Source: Gammaproteobacteria bacterium
GTDB lineage: Bacteria; Pseudomonadota; Gammaproteobacteria; Steroidobacterales; Steroidobacteraceae
NCBI GenBank assembly: GCA_003134045.1
Contig: PLAH01000027.1
Span: 368 to 32,781, forward strand
Length of the DNA: 32,414 bases
Direction of reading: 5' to 3'
The position numbers and the translations under genes are program-made. This document shows, piece after piece, positions 9,991 through 19,622 of the stretch. Under the pieces are notes generated by a model that was not told where the DNA came from, ran no database searches, and saw only the letters and a list, made by a program, of their open reading frames with translations. Position 1 is the stretch's first letter, and each line of letters starts with the position of its first letter.

Positions 9991-11661
9991 ATGCTCGCTC
10001 GCCCGAAGCCCCGAGTCATCCGCGCCGCGCGCGGCAACACGCTGACCGCCCGTTCCTGGCTGACCGAAGCGCCGCTGCGCATGCTGATGAACAATCTCGA
10101 TCCCGAGGTCGCGGAGAACCCCGCCGAACTCGTGGTCTACGGCGGCATCGGCCGCGCCGCGCGGGACTGGAATTGCTACGACCGCATCGTCGAGACGTTG
10201 AAGACGCTGGGCGACGAGGAAACCCTGCTGATCCAATCCGGCAAGCCGGTCGGCGTGTTCACCACCCACGCCGATGCGCCGCGCGTACTCATCGCCAATT
10301 CGAACCTCGTGCCGCATTGGGCCACGTGGGAACACTTCAACGAGCTGGACCGCAAGGGCCTGGCCATGTACGGGCAGATGACGGCCGGTTCCTGGATCTA
10401 CATCGGCAGCCAGGGCATCGTGCAAGGGACTTACGAAACCTTCGCCGAGATGGGCCGCAAGCACTTCGACGGCAAGCTCGCCGGCAAATGGATACTGACG
10501 GCGGGCCTCGGCGGCATGGGCGGCGCACAGCCCCTGGCGGCCACCATGGCGGGCGCGAACATGCTCGCCGTCGAATGCCGCCAGAGCCGCATCGCCAAGC
10601 GCCTGGAAACGGGCTACGTGGACGTCCAAGCCGGGTCGTTGGACGAGGCGCTCGCCATGCTGGACAGCGCAAAGCAAAGCGGCACGCCGCGCTCGGTCGC
10701 GCTGCTCGGCAACATCGTCGATGTGCTGCATTCATTGCTCGAACGCGGCATCAAGCCCGATGCGCTGACGGATCAAACCTCGGCCCACGACCCCGTCAAC
10801 GGCTACCTGCCGCAGGGCTGGAGCGTCGAACAATGGGACGAGCGCCGCGTCAGCGATCCTGCCGGCACCAGCGCCGCCGCGAAACTCTCCATGGCCAAGC
10901 ACGTGCAATATCTGCTGCGCTTCAAGGCCATGAGTCTGCCGGTATTCGACTACGGCAACAACATCCGTCAGGTCGCCTTCGACGCCGGCGTCGCCGACGC
11001 ATTCGACTTTCCCGGCTTCGTTCCGGAATACATCCGGCCGCTGTTCTGCCGCGGCATCGGACCCTTTCGCTGGGTCGCGCTGTCCGGCGATCCCGAGGAC
11101 ATTTACAAGACCGACGCGAAGGTCAAGGAACTGATCCCGGACGATCCGCAGCTGCATCACTGGCTCGACATGGCCCGTTCGCGCATCCAGTTCCAAGGGT
11201 TGCCGGCCCGCATCTGCTGGGTCGGGCTCGGCCAGCGCCACCGGCTGGGATTGGCGTTCAACGAGATGGTCGCGAGCGGCGAGCTGTCCGCGCCCGTGGT
11301 CATCGGCCGCGATCATTTGGATTCGGGCTCGGTGGCAAGCCCGAATCGGGAAACCGAGGCGATGCGCGATGGATCCGATGCCGTCTCCGATTGGCCCCTG
11401 CTCAATGCCTTGTTGAACACCGCGAGCGGCGCCACCTGGGTGTCGATCCATCATGGCGGCGGCGTGGGCATGGGTTTCTCGCAGCATGCCGGCGTGGTCA
11501 TCGTCTGCGACGGCTCGGCCGCCGCGGGCAAGCGCATCCAACGGGTATTGTGGAACGATCCCGGCACGGGGGTGATGCGCCATGCCGACGCCGGTTATCA
11601 GATCGCCATCGATTGCGCGCGCGAACAGGGCCTCAACCTGCCGATGATCGGGCGTCCGTAG
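9991..11661 (+). CDS. hutU: Urocanate hydratase
   Basis: Urocanase converts urocanate to 4-imidazolone-5-propionate using tightly bound NAD+ as an electrophile. The product has 556 residues, the usual family length. [10 protein letters not shown] near residues 173-182 is the dinucleotide-binding loop. [37 protein letters not shown] and [20 protein letters not shown] are family signatures. The cysteine of ARICW (Cys409) corresponds to the active-site Cys410 of the Pseudomonas putida enzyme. The ATG has a good AAGGAAA ribosome-binding site overlapping the hutC stop. hutH starts 1 bp after its stop, indicating one operon. Confidence 0.98.
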   Translation: MLARPKPRVIRAARGNTLTARSWLTEAPLRMLMNNLDPEVAENPAELVVYGGIGRAARDWNCYDRIVETLKTLGDEETLLIQSGKPVGVFTTHADAPRVLIANSNLVPHWATWEHFNELDRKGLAMYGQMTAGSWIYIGSQGIVQGTYETFAEMGRKHFDGKLAGKWILTAGLGGMGGAQPLAATMAGANMLAVECRQSRIAKRLETGYVDVQAGSLDEALAMLDSAKQSGTPRSVALLGNIVDVLHSLLERGIKPDALTDQTSAHDPVNGYLPQGWSVEQWDERRVSDPAGTSAAAKLSMAKHVQYLLRFKAMSLPVFDYGNNIRQVAFDAGVADAFDFPGFVPEYIRPLFCRGIGPFRWVALSGDPEDIYKTDAKVKELIPDDPQLHHWLDMARSRIQFQGLPARICWVGLGQRHRLGLAFNEMVASGELSAPVVIGRDHLDSGSVASPNRETEAMRDGSDAVSDWPLLNALLNTASGATWVSIHHGGGVGMGFSQHAGVVIVCDGSAAAGKRIQRVLWNDPGTGVMRHADAGYQIAIDCAREQGLNLPMIGRP

Positions 11662-11662
11662 C

Positions 11663-13201
11663 ATGGTCAACGTCGCCGAGGTGCATGCGGGCGAGATGAG
11701 CTTGGCCTGCCTGCGGCGGATCTATCAGCAGCCGACCGTGTTCCGCCTCGCGGCGCACGACCGCGAGCGGATCGCGGCAGCCACCGCGCTGGTCGACCGG
11801 ATCGTATCGGCCGGCGACGCCGCCTATGGCATCAACACGGGCTTCGGGCTGCTCGCACAGACGCGCATACCCACGGACCAGCTCGAACTGCTGCAGCGAA
11901 ATCTCCTGCTTTCTCACGCGGCCGGCGTCGGCGACGCCCTGCCCGACGCCATCGTCCGGCTGGTTCTCGCGCTCAAGATCAACGCGCTGTCGCGAGGTCA
12001 TTCCGGCGTCACGCTGGGATTGATGGAAAGCCTCATGGCACTGCTCGAGCACGAGATCTATCCGGTGATCCCGGCGCAAGGATCGGTGGGCGCCTCCGGC
12101 GATCTCGCCCCTCTGGCGCACTTGAGCGCCGCGCTGTTGGGCGTGGGCAGCGTCCGCGTGCGAGGCCAGGTGTTGCCGGCGGCCGAAGGGCTGCGCCTGG
12201 CGGGATTGCAGGCTGTCCGATTGCACCCCAAGGAAGGACTCGCGCTCATCAACGGCACACAAGTATCCACCGCGCTGGCACTGGCGGGATTGTTCGGCGC
12301 CGAGGACGTGTTCGGCGCCGCGGTCGTCGCGGGCGCCATGTCGGTGGACGCGCTGAAGGGCAGCGATTCGCCCTTCGACGACCGCATTCACCAGGTACGG
12401 GGCCAGCCCGGACAGATTGCCGTCGCCCGCGAATACCGCGAACTGATCGCCGGCAGCGCCATTCGCGCATCGCACCTCGATTGCAGCCGGGTCCAGGATC
12501 CTTATTCGTTTCGCTGCCAGCCGCAGGTGATGGGTGCCTGCCTCGATCTCATTCGAAATTGCAGCGTCACGCTGCGGCTCGAGGCGAACGCCGTCACGGA
12601 CAACCCCTTGCTGTTCGTCGATGGGGGCGATGTCTTGTCGGGCGGCAATTTTCATGCCGAGCCGGTGGCGTTCGCGGCCGATACGCTGGCGCTCGCCATC
12701 GCCGAGATCGGCAGCCTGGCGGAGCGCCGGATCGCCGTGCTGGTGGATCCCAAAATGAGCGGCCTGCCCGCGTTCCTGGTCGAGAACAGCGGCCTGAATT
12801 CGGGCTTCATGATTGCCCAGGTCACCGCCGCCGCGCTGGTCAGCGAGAACAAGTCCATCGCAACCCCCTGCAGCGTCGATTCGATTCCAACCTCGGCCAA
12901 TCAGGAGGACCACGTCAGCATGGCCACGCACGCCGCGCGCCGGCTGGGTCCCATGGTCGACAATGCCGCCGCCATCGTCGGCGTCGAGTTGCTGGCGGCG
13001 GCGCAAGGCATCGACTTTCATCGACCAGCCCGCTCCTCGGCAAGCCTGGAAGGCGTGCACGCCGACATCCGCGCGGCCGTTCCGTTCTATGACGCGGACC
13101 GCTACTTCGCACCGGATATCGATGCGGCGCAGCGCCTGGTGAGATCGGGACGTTTTGCAGCTCTGGTCGAGCGCGTGTTGCCGTCGAGGGCGCGCCCATG
13201 A
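11663..13201 (+). CDS. hutH: Histidine ammonia-lyase
   Basis: HutH deaminates L-histidine to urocanate, the first step of the pathway. The 512-residue protein contains the Ala144-Ser145-Gly146 triad within [15 protein letters not shown], which cyclises to the MIO electrophile. It also has YGINTGFG at 55-62 with the catalytic tyrosine, [19 protein letters not shown], and the conserved [17 protein letters not shown] near residue 411. It follows hutU by 1 bp. Its TGA overlaps the ATG of the next gene as ATGA, so the HdeA-like protein is translationally coupled to it. Confidence 0.98.
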   Translation: MVNVAEVHAGEMSLACLRRIYQQPTVFRLAAHDRERIAAATALVDRIVSAGDAAYGINTGFGLLAQTRIPTDQLELLQRNLLLSHAAGVGDALPDAIVRLVLALKINALSRGHSGVTLGLMESLMALLEHEIYPVIPAQGSVGASGDLAPLAHLSAALLGVGSVRVRGQVLPAAEGLRLAGLQAVRLHPKEGLALINGTQVSTALALAGLFGAEDVFGAAVVAGAMSVDALKGSDSPFDDRIHQVRGQPGQIAVAREYRELIAGSAIRASHLDCSRVQDPYSFRCQPQVMGACLDLIRNCSVTLRLEANAVTDNPLLFVDGGDVLSGGNFHAEPVAFAADTLALAIAEIGSLAERRIAVLVDPKMSGLPAFLVENSGLNSGFMIAQVTAAALVSENKSIATPCSVDSIPTSANQEDHVSMATHAARRLGPMVDNAAAIVGVELLAAAQGIDFHRPARSSASLEGVHADIRAAVPFYDADRYFAPDIDAAQRLVRSGRFAALVERVLPSRARP

Positions 13202-13866
13202 CGCGCAACGCGCGGCGCTTCGGTGGCGCGCCGATGGCGGCCGCGCTTCTCATCGCCGCCTTTGTCCTCGTGCACACCAGTCACGCCGCGCCCCTGAATC
13301 TCGCGACGGTGAGCTGCGCGAAGTACGAGAATGAAGTCCTCGCCTCGACCGTGCCGGGCTATACCGCGGATCCCATCGACACCGTCATGTGGCTGTTCGG
13401 GTTTTCGATCGCGAAGTCCGGCGAGCGCGCCATGTACGGCGACTCGCTGACGGCGTTCGGTTTTGCGTTGGACACCGAATGCAAGAACAATCCGGCCACG
13501 ACGTTGCTGGAAGCGGTGACGACCGTGAAATCGAAACGCGACAATCCCATGGATCTGACGCGGCTCGATTGCGCCACCTTCGAAACCCGGCACGTCGGAC
13601 TGCGAAAGTCCGATCCCGAAAGCGCGAACACCCTCACCATGTGGCTGTTCGGCTACTCCGTCGGTTTGTCCGGCAGTCACATTCTCGATCCCGACGGGCT
13701 CGCCAAGTTCGATGCCGCACTGGAAGAGCGGTGCATCAAGAATCCGGAAGACAGCGTGTTCGACGCGCTGAGCGCTGAGCGCGTTCCAAGCCGCGCCGTG
13801 CCCAAGCAAAACGCATCCTCGACCGCCGCATCCAAGGCCGCCGGGCCCAAGGCCGCCGGGCCCTAG
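13198..13866 (+). CDS. Secreted protein with two tandem HdeA-like domains
   Basis: The 222-residue product begins with a signal peptide: basic start, hydrophobic residues about 13-26, likely cleavage near Ala30. Two internally similar units follow. Unit 1 has Cys40 and Cys95, and unit 2 has Cys125 and Cys179 (spacings 55 and 54), each presumably forming one disulfide. Both contain the motif MWLFG(F/Y)S(I/V)..SG after the first cysteine and C-x-x-N-P after the second, the pattern of the HdeA/HdeB acid-stress chaperone fold. E. coli HdeA has a single such domain, so this is a duplication. The C-terminus is a low-complexity Ala-Lys-Gly-Pro tail with a short repeat. The ATGA overlap with hutH places it in the hut operon. 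A periplasmic location is likely. Chaperone function is inferred from fold resemblance only. Confidence 0.75.
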   Translation: MTRNARRFGGAPMAAALLIAAFVLVHTSHAAPLNLATVSCAKYENEVLASTVPGYTADPIDTVMWLFGFSIAKSGERAMYGDSLTAFGFALDTECKNNPATTLLEAVTTVKSKRDNPMDLTRLDCATFETRHVGLRKSDPESANTLTMWLFGYSVGLSGSHILDPDGLAKFDAALEERCIKNPEDSVFDALSAERVPSRAVPKQNASSTAASKAAGPKAAGP

Positions 13867-13986
13867 ACGGTCGGGTCTCGCGGACTGCGCCCGAGGTGCG
13901 GCGTCCTGCGGCGCGCGGGCGGCGGGCTTGTCGTGCGTCCGCCAATTGCGCATAGTGCGCACCCCTCGATCAGTACCGATAACGCC

Positions 13987-16356
13987 ATGCCCCCTACCAT
14001 CGAAAGCCGTATCGCTCAAGAAATCTCCGCCTCGGTGCAGCAAGTCGTGGCGGCCGTGACCCTGCTCGACGAAGGGGCGACCGTGCCTTTCATCTCCCGG
14101 TATCGCAAGGAGGCCACCGGCGGCCTCGACGACACCCAGCTCAGAAATCTGCAGGAAAGATTGATTTATCTGCGCGAATTGGAGGAGCGGCGCACCGCGA
14201 TACTCGCGAGCATCGAGGAACAAGGCAAGCTGACGCCCTCGCTGCATACCTCCATCGACCAGGCGCAGACCAAGCAGCGGCTCGAGGATCTGTATCTTCC
14301 GTACAAGGTGAAGCGCCGCACCAAGGCCCAGATCGCGCGCGAGGCCGGGCTCGACGGGCTGGCGGCCGCGTTGCTGGCCGATCACGCGCTCACTCCGGAG
14401 GTCGAAGCGGCAAAATATCTCAAGGCGGCCTTCACCACCGAGCAGGGCGAGAATCCCGGCGTGGCGGATATCAAGTCGGCGCTCGACGGCGCACGCCAGA
14501 TATTGATGGAACAGTTCGCGGAGGATGCCGAGCTGCTCGCGGGTCTGCGTGCGCATTTGCAGGCCAATGCCGTGCTGGTGTCGGCAGTGGCCGAGGGCAA
14601 AGAAGAGGCGGCGGCGAAGTTCCGCGACTATTTCGCCTACCAGGAAGTGCTCAGAACCGTGCCGCCCCACCGGGCGCTCGCCTTGTTTCGCGGCCGCAAG
14701 GAAAACCTGCTCAAGGTATCGCTCAAGTTGCCCGAGGATATCGAAGCCGCGGCGACCCCGGGAGCCACGATGTTCAATGCCTGCGAGCAGAGAATCGCCG
14801 TGCGCTTCGGCATTGCGGACCGCAAGCAGCCGGCGGACGCGTGGCTGCTGCAGACCGCACACTGGACCTGGCAGGTCAAGCTTTCCTGGCAGTTGGAGAC
14901 CGACCTGCTCACCGAGCTGCGCGAGCGCGCCGAAGAAGAGGCGATCCGCGTGTTTGCGCACAACCTGCACGACCTGCTGCTCGCCGCGCCGGCGGGACCG
15001 CGGGTCACGATGGGCCTCGATCCGGGATTGCGGACCGGCGTGAAGGCGGCGGTCGTCGATCACACCGGCAAGCTGCTCGAGACGGCCACGGTGTACCCGC
15101 ACGTGCCACGCAACGACTGGGAGGGCACGCTCAAGGCGCTCGCCCTGCTGGCGAAGAAGCATGCCGTGGATCTCATCAGCATCGGCAACGGGACCGCCTC
15201 CCGTGAAACCGACAAATTGGCGGGCGAGCTGATGAAGCTGCACCCGGAACTCAAGCTGACCAAGGTGGTGGTGTCGGAAGCCGGGGCGTCGGTTTACTCC
15301 GCCTCCGCGTTGGCAGCCAGCGAATTTCCGACGCTGGATGTGACCCTGCGCGGCGCCGTGTCGATTGCGCGCCGACTTCAGGATCCGCTCGCCGAACTGG
15401 TGAAGATCGACCCCAAATCCATCGGTGTCGGTCAATATCAGCACGACGTGATGCAGACGCGGCTGGCGCGCAGCCTCGATGCCGTGGTCGAGGACTGCGT
15501 GAACGCGGTGGGCGTCGACGTGAATACCGCCTCGCCCGCCTTGCTCGCGCGTATTTCCGGGCTGTCGGCCGCACTGGCCGAGAATATCGTGCAGCATCGC
15601 GATGAGCATGGCGCGTTCGCCTCGCGCGACGATCTGAAGAAAGTGCCGCGCCTGGGCGCCAAGACGTTCGAACAGGCCGCCGGCTTCCTGCGGGTCATGC
15701 AAGGCGAGAATCCGCTCGATGCCTCGGCGGTCCACCCCGAAGCCTATCCCGTGGTGGAGCGTATCCTCGCCGAACTCGAGCGTCCGGCACGCGAACTGAT
15801 CGGCGATGTGGCGACACTCAAAAAGCTGAATCCGTCGAATTACACGAATGAACGCTTCGGCTTACCCACGGTGCGCGACATTCTGACGGAACTCGAAAAG
15901 CCGGCGCGCGATCCGCGGCCGGAGTTCAAGACGGCCGAATTCAAGGACGGCATCGAGGAAATCAAGGATCTCAAGCCCGGCATGATCCTCGAAGGCACCG
16001 TCACCAACGTGACCAACTTCGGCGCCTTCGTCGACATCGGCGTTCATCAGGACGGACTGGTTCACATCTCGATGCTGGCCAACAAGTTCGTCAAAGACCC
16101 GCATGACGTGGTGAAAGCGGGACAAGTGGTCAAAGTCAAAGTGCTGGAGGTCGACGAGAAGCGCAAGCGCATCGCATTGACCATGCGCCTCGACGAGCAG
16201 GCGGCGCGGCCGCGCGATGGCGGAGCAGCGGAGGCTCCACGCGCGCCGCAGAAGCGCGATTCGCGCCCCGCCGCCGCTTCCCGCCCGCAAGCGCAACCGC
16301 AGGGCGGAGGCGCGATGGCCGAGGCGCTGGCCAACGCACTCAAACGGACTCGGTGA
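13987..16356 (+). CDS. tex: Tex family RNA-binding transcription accessory protein
   Basis: Tex is a conserved cytoplasmic nucleic-acid-binding factor linked to transcription and translation. The 789-residue product has the N-terminal helical region with [20 protein letters not shown] and [20 protein letters not shown]. Next comes an RNase H-like YqgF fold near residues 340-450 ([16 protein letters not shown]), then tandem helix-hairpin-helix motifs near 510-565 ([34 protein letters not shown]). An S1 domain follows near 665-735 ([20 protein letters not shown]) and a basic, Ala/Gln/Pro-rich tail. The ATG at 13987 matches the family N-terminus. An upstream start at 13933 would add 18 unrelated residues. 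The 120-bp spacer after the HdeA-like gene has no obvious terminator. Confidence 0.97.
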   Translation: MPPTIESRIAQEISASVQQVVAAVTLLDEGATVPFISRYRKEATGGLDDTQLRNLQERLIYLRELEERRTAILASIEEQGKLTPSLHTSIDQAQTKQRLEDLYLPYKVKRRTKAQIAREAGLDGLAAALLADHALTPEVEAAKYLKAAFTTEQGENPGVADIKSALDGARQILMEQFAEDAELLAGLRAHLQANAVLVSAVAEGKEEAAAKFRDYFAYQEVLRTVPPHRALALFRGRKENLLKVSLKLPEDIEAAATPGATMFNACEQRIAVRFGIADRKQPADAWLLQTAHWTWQVKLSWQLETDLLTELRERAEEEAIRVFAHNLHDLLLAAPAGPRVTMGLDPGLRTGVKAAVVDHTGKLLETATVYPHVPRNDWEGTLKALALLAKKHAVDLISIGNGTASRETDKLAGELMKLHPELKLTKVVVSEAGASVYSASALAASEFPTLDVTLRGAVSIARRLQDPLAELVKIDPKSIGVGQYQHDVMQTRLARSLDAVVEDCVNAVGVDVNTASPALLARISGLSAALAENIVQHRDEHGAFASRDDLKKVPRLGAKTFEQAAGFLRVMQGENPLDASAVHPEAYPVVERILAELERPARELIGDVATLKKLNPSNYTNERFGLPTVRDILTELEKPARDPRPEFKTAEFKDGIEEIKDLKPGMILEGTVTNVTNFGAFVDIGVHQDGLVHISMLANKFVKDPHDVVKAGQVVKVKVLEVDEKRKRIALTMRLDEQAARPRDGGAAEAPRAPQKRDSRPAAASRPQAQPQGGGAMAEALANALKRTR

Positions 16357-16781
16357 GGGCCTGCGGTCAAATTCACGGTACCTCGTCGGCGTGGCCGCGG
16401 GGTTGCGGGTGGAACGCGGGTGCGACCGTATTTGACGAGGGCGGCCAACTTCGGATGTTTCCTACGCCACATAGGTCGGTAGACCTCCTATGCACCGCAG
16501 CAGCAGCATGTTGCAGTACGGCCATGGAAAGGCCAAATACCTGCGGCACACCGACGACGAGCACCGCCCTTCTGTGCAGTTTGTGCCTATCCTGCGCGTC
16601 CGTTGCCGCGCCGCCGTTGCTGAAGGTCGCCTCGCCGGGGCGCACGCCCTCTGCGGAAACCTTCCATGGCGCCCAAGGCCGTATCGCAAACTCGACCGCC
16701 GGCTCGCATGAGCGCCTCGATTTACGGCCTCCGGGCGCAGGTGAGTTTGCCGCGCTCGGGGCGCACCGAACGCACGTCGAT
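16357..16781. other. Stretch of about 425 bp without a recognisable gene
   Basis: Open frames on both strands are present but give arginine-, serine- and cysteine-rich translations with no recognisable domain, no ribosome-binding site and no continuity with a known family. The plus-strand frame of the next gene stays open back into the tex stop, but its upstream part looks non-coding. No repeats, tRNA or clear terminator for tex were seen. Confidence 0.5.
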
Positions 16782-17060
16782 ATGACCTCCTCGTCTGAAA
16801 CAGCCGCCGCCTACGAGTCGAAGAGTTTTCCATCACCGCATCGCCCCACCGAAGGGCCGGAGGGCGCTAATCCGCTACCCTCCATGGGCGCGGAGGCGGG
16901 CCATCCCCGCATCATGGGCCGGGCCGAAGACTTCGCACGGCGTTTCCATCGCGAGGGATTGCCGATTGCGCGCCTGTGGGAGAACCACTCGGCGTTGGTC
17001 AGCCTCGGACTGAATCCAAAAGGCAAGCCGGGGCTTTGGCTCGTTCAGAAAACCCATTGA
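16782..17060 (+). CDS. Small hypothetical protein with a conserved-looking C-terminus
   Basis: This 92-residue frame begins at the ATG at 16782. The first half is low in predicted structure (Ser/Pro/Glu-rich). The last 45 residues read like a genuine compact domain: an amphipathic AEDFARRFHREG segment, LPIARLWENHSALVSLGLNP, then KGKPGLWLVQKTH at the terminus. No family can be named with certainty. The true start could be an internal ATG at 16884 or 16914, and no start has a convincing ribosome-binding site. It stands alone, 425 bp after tex, and converges on the minus-strand genes to its right. The 179 bp between it and 17240 hold nothing that can be supported. Confidence 0.5.
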   Translation: MTSSSETAAAYESKSFPSPHRPTEGPEGANPLPSMGAEAGHPRIMGRAEDFARRFHREGLPIARLWENHSALVSLGLNPKGKPGLWLVQKTH

Positions 17061-17239
17061 GATTGCGGCACTATCCCCGCATCGTGTCCGGACCCGAGTG
17101 CCCCGCGTCGTTGGCCGATAGACGAGTGTCGGAGACCGCGAAGTAATATTCGAGCAGCCGATGGCCGTTCAAATACACGAACATCGTGAAGCGCGAGTTG
17201 AACCGTTGCGGCGTGTGTCCGGCAGCGGGGTGGCTTGGG

Positions 17240-17473
17240 CTAATCAATCGTAATTCCGGTGAGCGTGCGAGCATGCGCCAACCGTCTGTCGACCTCGGTC
17301 TCGGCAGCCGCCCAATCTTGCACCTCGTGTCCCGGCGCGAAACCTCGCTGCTCGGCGCGCAAATACGCGTCTATTTCGATCATGCGTCGCCGCTCGGTTT
17401 CAGACACGGCCGGCGGCGGACTGAAACGGAGCGGGAAAAAATTATGCGTGGGCTTGGGGGGCAGAGTGGTCAT
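17240..17473 (-). CDS. Small DUF2934-type protein
   Basis: This 77-residue protein starts at the ATG at 17471-17473 with a good GGAG ribosome-binding site about 8 nt upstream. Residues about 25-65 carry the pattern RRRMIEIDAYLRAEQRGF, followed by APGHEVQDWAAAETEVDRRL. This is the helix, aromatic/Gly turn and DW..AE.E arrangement typical of DUF2934, a short domain of unknown function found in many proteobacteria and acidobacteria. The N-terminus is Pro-rich. It lies 107 bp beyond the receiver-kinase gene on the same strand. No role can be assigned. Confidence 0.7.
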   Translation of the reverse strand: MTTLPPKPTHNFFPLRFSPPPAVSETERRRMIEIDAYLRAEQRGFAPGHEVQDWAAAETEVDRRLAHARTLTGITID

Positions 17474-17580
17474 CGGTTGATCTCCGGGAAGGCCCGCAAA
17501 CTGTGCAGTGCCGGTGGATCGCTCAACATCAGCGGAGTGCCTGCGCTGCTGCCAGAATGATCTGACAGGGCGAAGGACGC

Positions 17581-18687
17581 TTAATCCGCCGAACGCGGTA
17601 TCGCGACCCGAAAAGTCGTCTTGCTCTCGGGTCCCGTTTCGACGGTGACCTCGCCGCGGTGGGCCTTGACGATTTGATACACGATATAGAGGCCGAGACC
17701 CAGACCTTCGCTACGCCCGGCCGGCCGCTGGCCGCCGCGAAATGGGTCGAACAGATGATCCAGCAATTCGGCGGCGATCGTGCCGTCGTTGGTGACCGAA
17801 AAGACGATCGAGTCGGCCTCGGCACCGTCCAGCTGCACGTGCACATCGCCTCCCGCGTCGCCGTGCTTGAGCGCGTTTCCGATCAGATTGGACGCCACCT
17901 GCGCGATCCGTTCGCCGTCCCACTGTCCTTCGAAATCGCCGCGGTAGTCCGTGCGAATCATCCGCTCGGGAGCCGCCGCTTGGTGTTCGCGGATGACGCG
18001 CTCGACCAGCGTCCTGCAATCCGCGGGTTCGCGCTTGACGATGATGCCCCCGGCGAGCCGGGCGCGGGCCAGATCCAGCATGTCCTCGATCATGCGGCCC
18101 ATGCGCTTACCGCTGGAGAGGATGCGCGCGGCGGCCTCCTGCGCATGCGGGTCCTCCGACCGGCGCCGCAGCAGCTGTGCCGACGCCAGGATTGCACTCA
18201 ATGGGTTTCGGAGGTCGTGGGCCAGCAGCGCGCTGAACATTTCGTTCAAGCGCAGCGTTTCCGTCCGCTCCTGCAGCTCGTGGGCGAGTTGCTGCCGCTG
18301 GCGGTACAGCTGAAAGAAGACATCGGCTTTGTTCTGAAGAATGTGCGACTCGATGGGCTTATAGATGAAATCGACCGCACCCGATTCGTAGCCTTTGAAC
18401 AGCCGTTGCCGCTCGCGCGCGCCCGCGGTGACGAAGATGAGCGGAACATGCCGGGTGCGTTCGCTGCCGCGCACGAGCTCCGCGAGTTCGAAACCGTCCA
18501 TGTCGGGCATCTGCACGTCGAGGAACGCCAAGGCAACGTCATTGGTCAGCAGCAATTCCAGCGCCTCCGAGCCGGAACGCGCGGTCAGCAACTCCACATC
18601 GTCCCGCTGCAGCAACGCGCCCAGCGCCAGCAGGTTCTCCTCCAGGTCGTCGACGAGCAAACACTTTATTCGCGGTAGCATATTCAT
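17581..18687 (-). CDS. Receiver-first histidine kinase (REC-HisKA-HATPase)
   Basis: The 368-residue cytoplasmic protein has no membrane segment. Residues 6-120 are a receiver domain with acidic DD at 13-14, phospho-acceptor Asp57 in FLDVQMPDMDG and Lys110. A short coiled coil (about 125-150) leads to a HisKA domain with His157 in LLAHDLRNPLSA. The HATPase domain has N-box NLIGNALKHG (268-276) and glycine-rich GLGLGLYIV (328-336). The usual DxGxG box is altered to VTNDGTI, as in some kinases of this type. The first ATG is at 18685-18687. A second ATG six bases later has a slightly better spaced GGA and could be used. It is the last gene of the kinase-cheR unit, directly after the cheB stub. 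It probably receives a phosphoryl group and autophosphorylates. Its output partner is not evident. Confidence 0.93.
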   Translation of the reverse strand: MNMLPRIKCLLVDDLEENLLALGALLQRDDVELLTARSGSEALELLLTNDVALAFLDVQMPDMDGFELAELVRGSERTRHVPLIFVTAGARERQRLFKGYESGAVDFIYKPIESHILQNKADVFFQLYRQRQQLAHELQERTETLRLNEMFSALLAHDLRNPLSAILASAQLLRRRSEDPHAQEAAARILSSGKRMGRMIEDMLDLARARLAGGIIVKREPADCRTLVERVIREHQAAAPERMIRTDYRGDFEGQWDGERIAQVASNLIGNALKHGDAGGDVHVQLDGAEADSIVFSVTNDGTIAAELLDHLFDPFRGGQRPAGRSEGLGLGLYIVYQIVKAHRGEVTVETGPESKTTFRVAIPRSAD

Positions 18688-18696
18688 CCAATTGGC

Positions 18697-18765
18697 CTAG
18701 AAGTGCCCGCGCCGCGGCGCGCCGATCGCCACCGCATCGATGTTTCCGCGCAGCGGCGGAGCCAT
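18697..18765 (-). pseudogene. cheB: Vestigial cheB: N-terminal stub of a chemotaxis methylesterase
   Basis: A 22-codon frame starts at an ATG sharing one base with the cheR stop (TGATG) and ends at TAG (18697-18699). Its first 16 residues include NIDAVAIGA, which matches the start of CheB methylesterase domains, where the sequence normally continues SAGGVEAL with the catalytic serine. Here it changes to PRRGHF and stops. The break coincides with a 14-bp perfect palindrome, CGCGCCGCGGCGCG, at 18708-18721. In related clusters cheB commonly sits between cheR and a receiver-kinase gene, which is this position. The simplest reading is that an internal deletion removed almost the whole gene. The stub may still be translated by coupling but cannot be an enzyme. 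Confidence 0.65.
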
Positions 18766-19622
18766 CACAACGCGCTTCTTTTCTGGTAAATCCGTTCCTG
18801 CTTGTCGAAGCAATCGAATGCCCCCGCTCGCGATGAGAATTTCAACGACTCCTTCGAGCCGAGCCCCAGAAATCCTTGCCGGCAGAGCGATTCGCTGAAC
18901 AAGCCAAGCGCCCGATCCTGCAGTTCGCGATCGAAGTAAATGAGCACGTTGCGGCACGAGACCAGCTGAACCTCGGCAAATACGCTGTCCGTCGCGAGGC
19001 TGTGATCGGAGAACACGATGTGATCCTTCAGCGACTTGTCGAGCACCGCCCTGCCGTAGGCGGCGGTGTAGTAATCGGACAACGACGACGTCGCGCCCGA
19101 TGCTCGATGGTTCAAGGTAAATCCGGCGACACTGCCGACGTCGTAGACACCGGCGGCCGCTCTCTGCAAGGTATGCGGATTGATGTCCGTGGCGTAGATC
19201 AACGTTCTCGCCAAGAGCCCCTCCTCGCGCAGCAGTATCGCCATCGAATACGCTTCCTCTCCGGCGCTGCAACCGGCAATCCACACTTTCAGCGACGGGT
19301 AGGTACGCAGCAAAGGCACCACCTGTTCGCGCAATGCCCGGAAATAGGGCGGATCCCTGAACATCTCGCTGACCTGCACGGTGAGATGGTCCAGCAACGC
19401 CGCGAATACTTGGGGTTCGTGCACCACCCGATCCTGCAGCTGCGACAGCGTTGCGCAGCCAAAGCGGCCCATCGCGGTCTTCATCCGCCGCCGCAACGAC
19501 GCCGGCGCGTAGCCGCGAAAATCGTAATGATACACGTGATAGATCGCATCGATCAGCAGCCGGAATTCGAGATCGAATTCCCGGGCGCCTGCGGCCTCGC
19601 CCGCCGTTATTTCGGCATCCAC
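18765..19622 (-). CDS. cheR: CheR-type glutamate methyltransferase
   Basis: CheR enzymes transfer methyl groups from SAM to receptor glutamates. The 285-residue product has the N-terminal helical domain (DFRGYAPASLRRRM near 34-47), SEMFRDP.YF at 85-94, the SAM-binding loop WIAGCSAGEEAYSMA at 114-128, ATDIN at 144-148, and VSCRNVLIYF at 221-230. There is no C-terminal receptor-tethering pentapeptide and no TPR extension. The start is a GTG (19620-19622) that overlaps the last 16 bases of the kinase gene. The frame is open much further upstream, but that part is only the shadow of the kinase. The next ATG would remove conserved residues. No methyl-accepting receptor is in the window, and the matching methylesterase gene is reduced to a stub, so any methylation would lack a local reversal. 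Confidence 0.93.
   Translation of the reverse strand: MDAEITAGEAAGAREFDLEFRLLIDAIYHVYHYDFRGYAPASLRRRMKTAMGRFGCATLSQLQDRVVHEPQVFAALLDHLTVQVSEMFRDPPYFRALREQVVPLLRTYPSLKVWIAGCSAGEEAYSMAILLREEGLLARTLIYATDINPHTLQRAAAGVYDVGSVAGFTLNHRASGATSSLSDYYTAAYGRAVLDKSLKDHIVFSDHSLATDSVFAEVQLVSCRNVLIYFDRELQDRALGLFSESLCRQGFLGLGSKESLKFSSRAGAFDCFDKQERIYQKRSAL

Noticed and set aside
13102-15735. 877-codon open frame on the minus strand
   Set aside because: It lies opposite the last part of hutH, the HdeA-like gene and tex, has a His/Arg/Gly/Leu-rich composition with no domain, and is explained by high-GC third-position bias in the real plus-strand genes.
16353-16781. N-terminal extension of the small hypothetical gene back to the tex stop
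   Set aside because: The upstream 143 codons are Cys/Ser/Thr/Pro-rich without structure, and internal ATGs give more plausible starts.
17071-17274. 67-codon minus-strand frame downstream of the DUF2934 gene
   Set aside because: It overlaps the end of the DUF2934 gene, lacks a ribosome-binding site and shows no recognisable family. It might be a degraded gene but cannot be supported.
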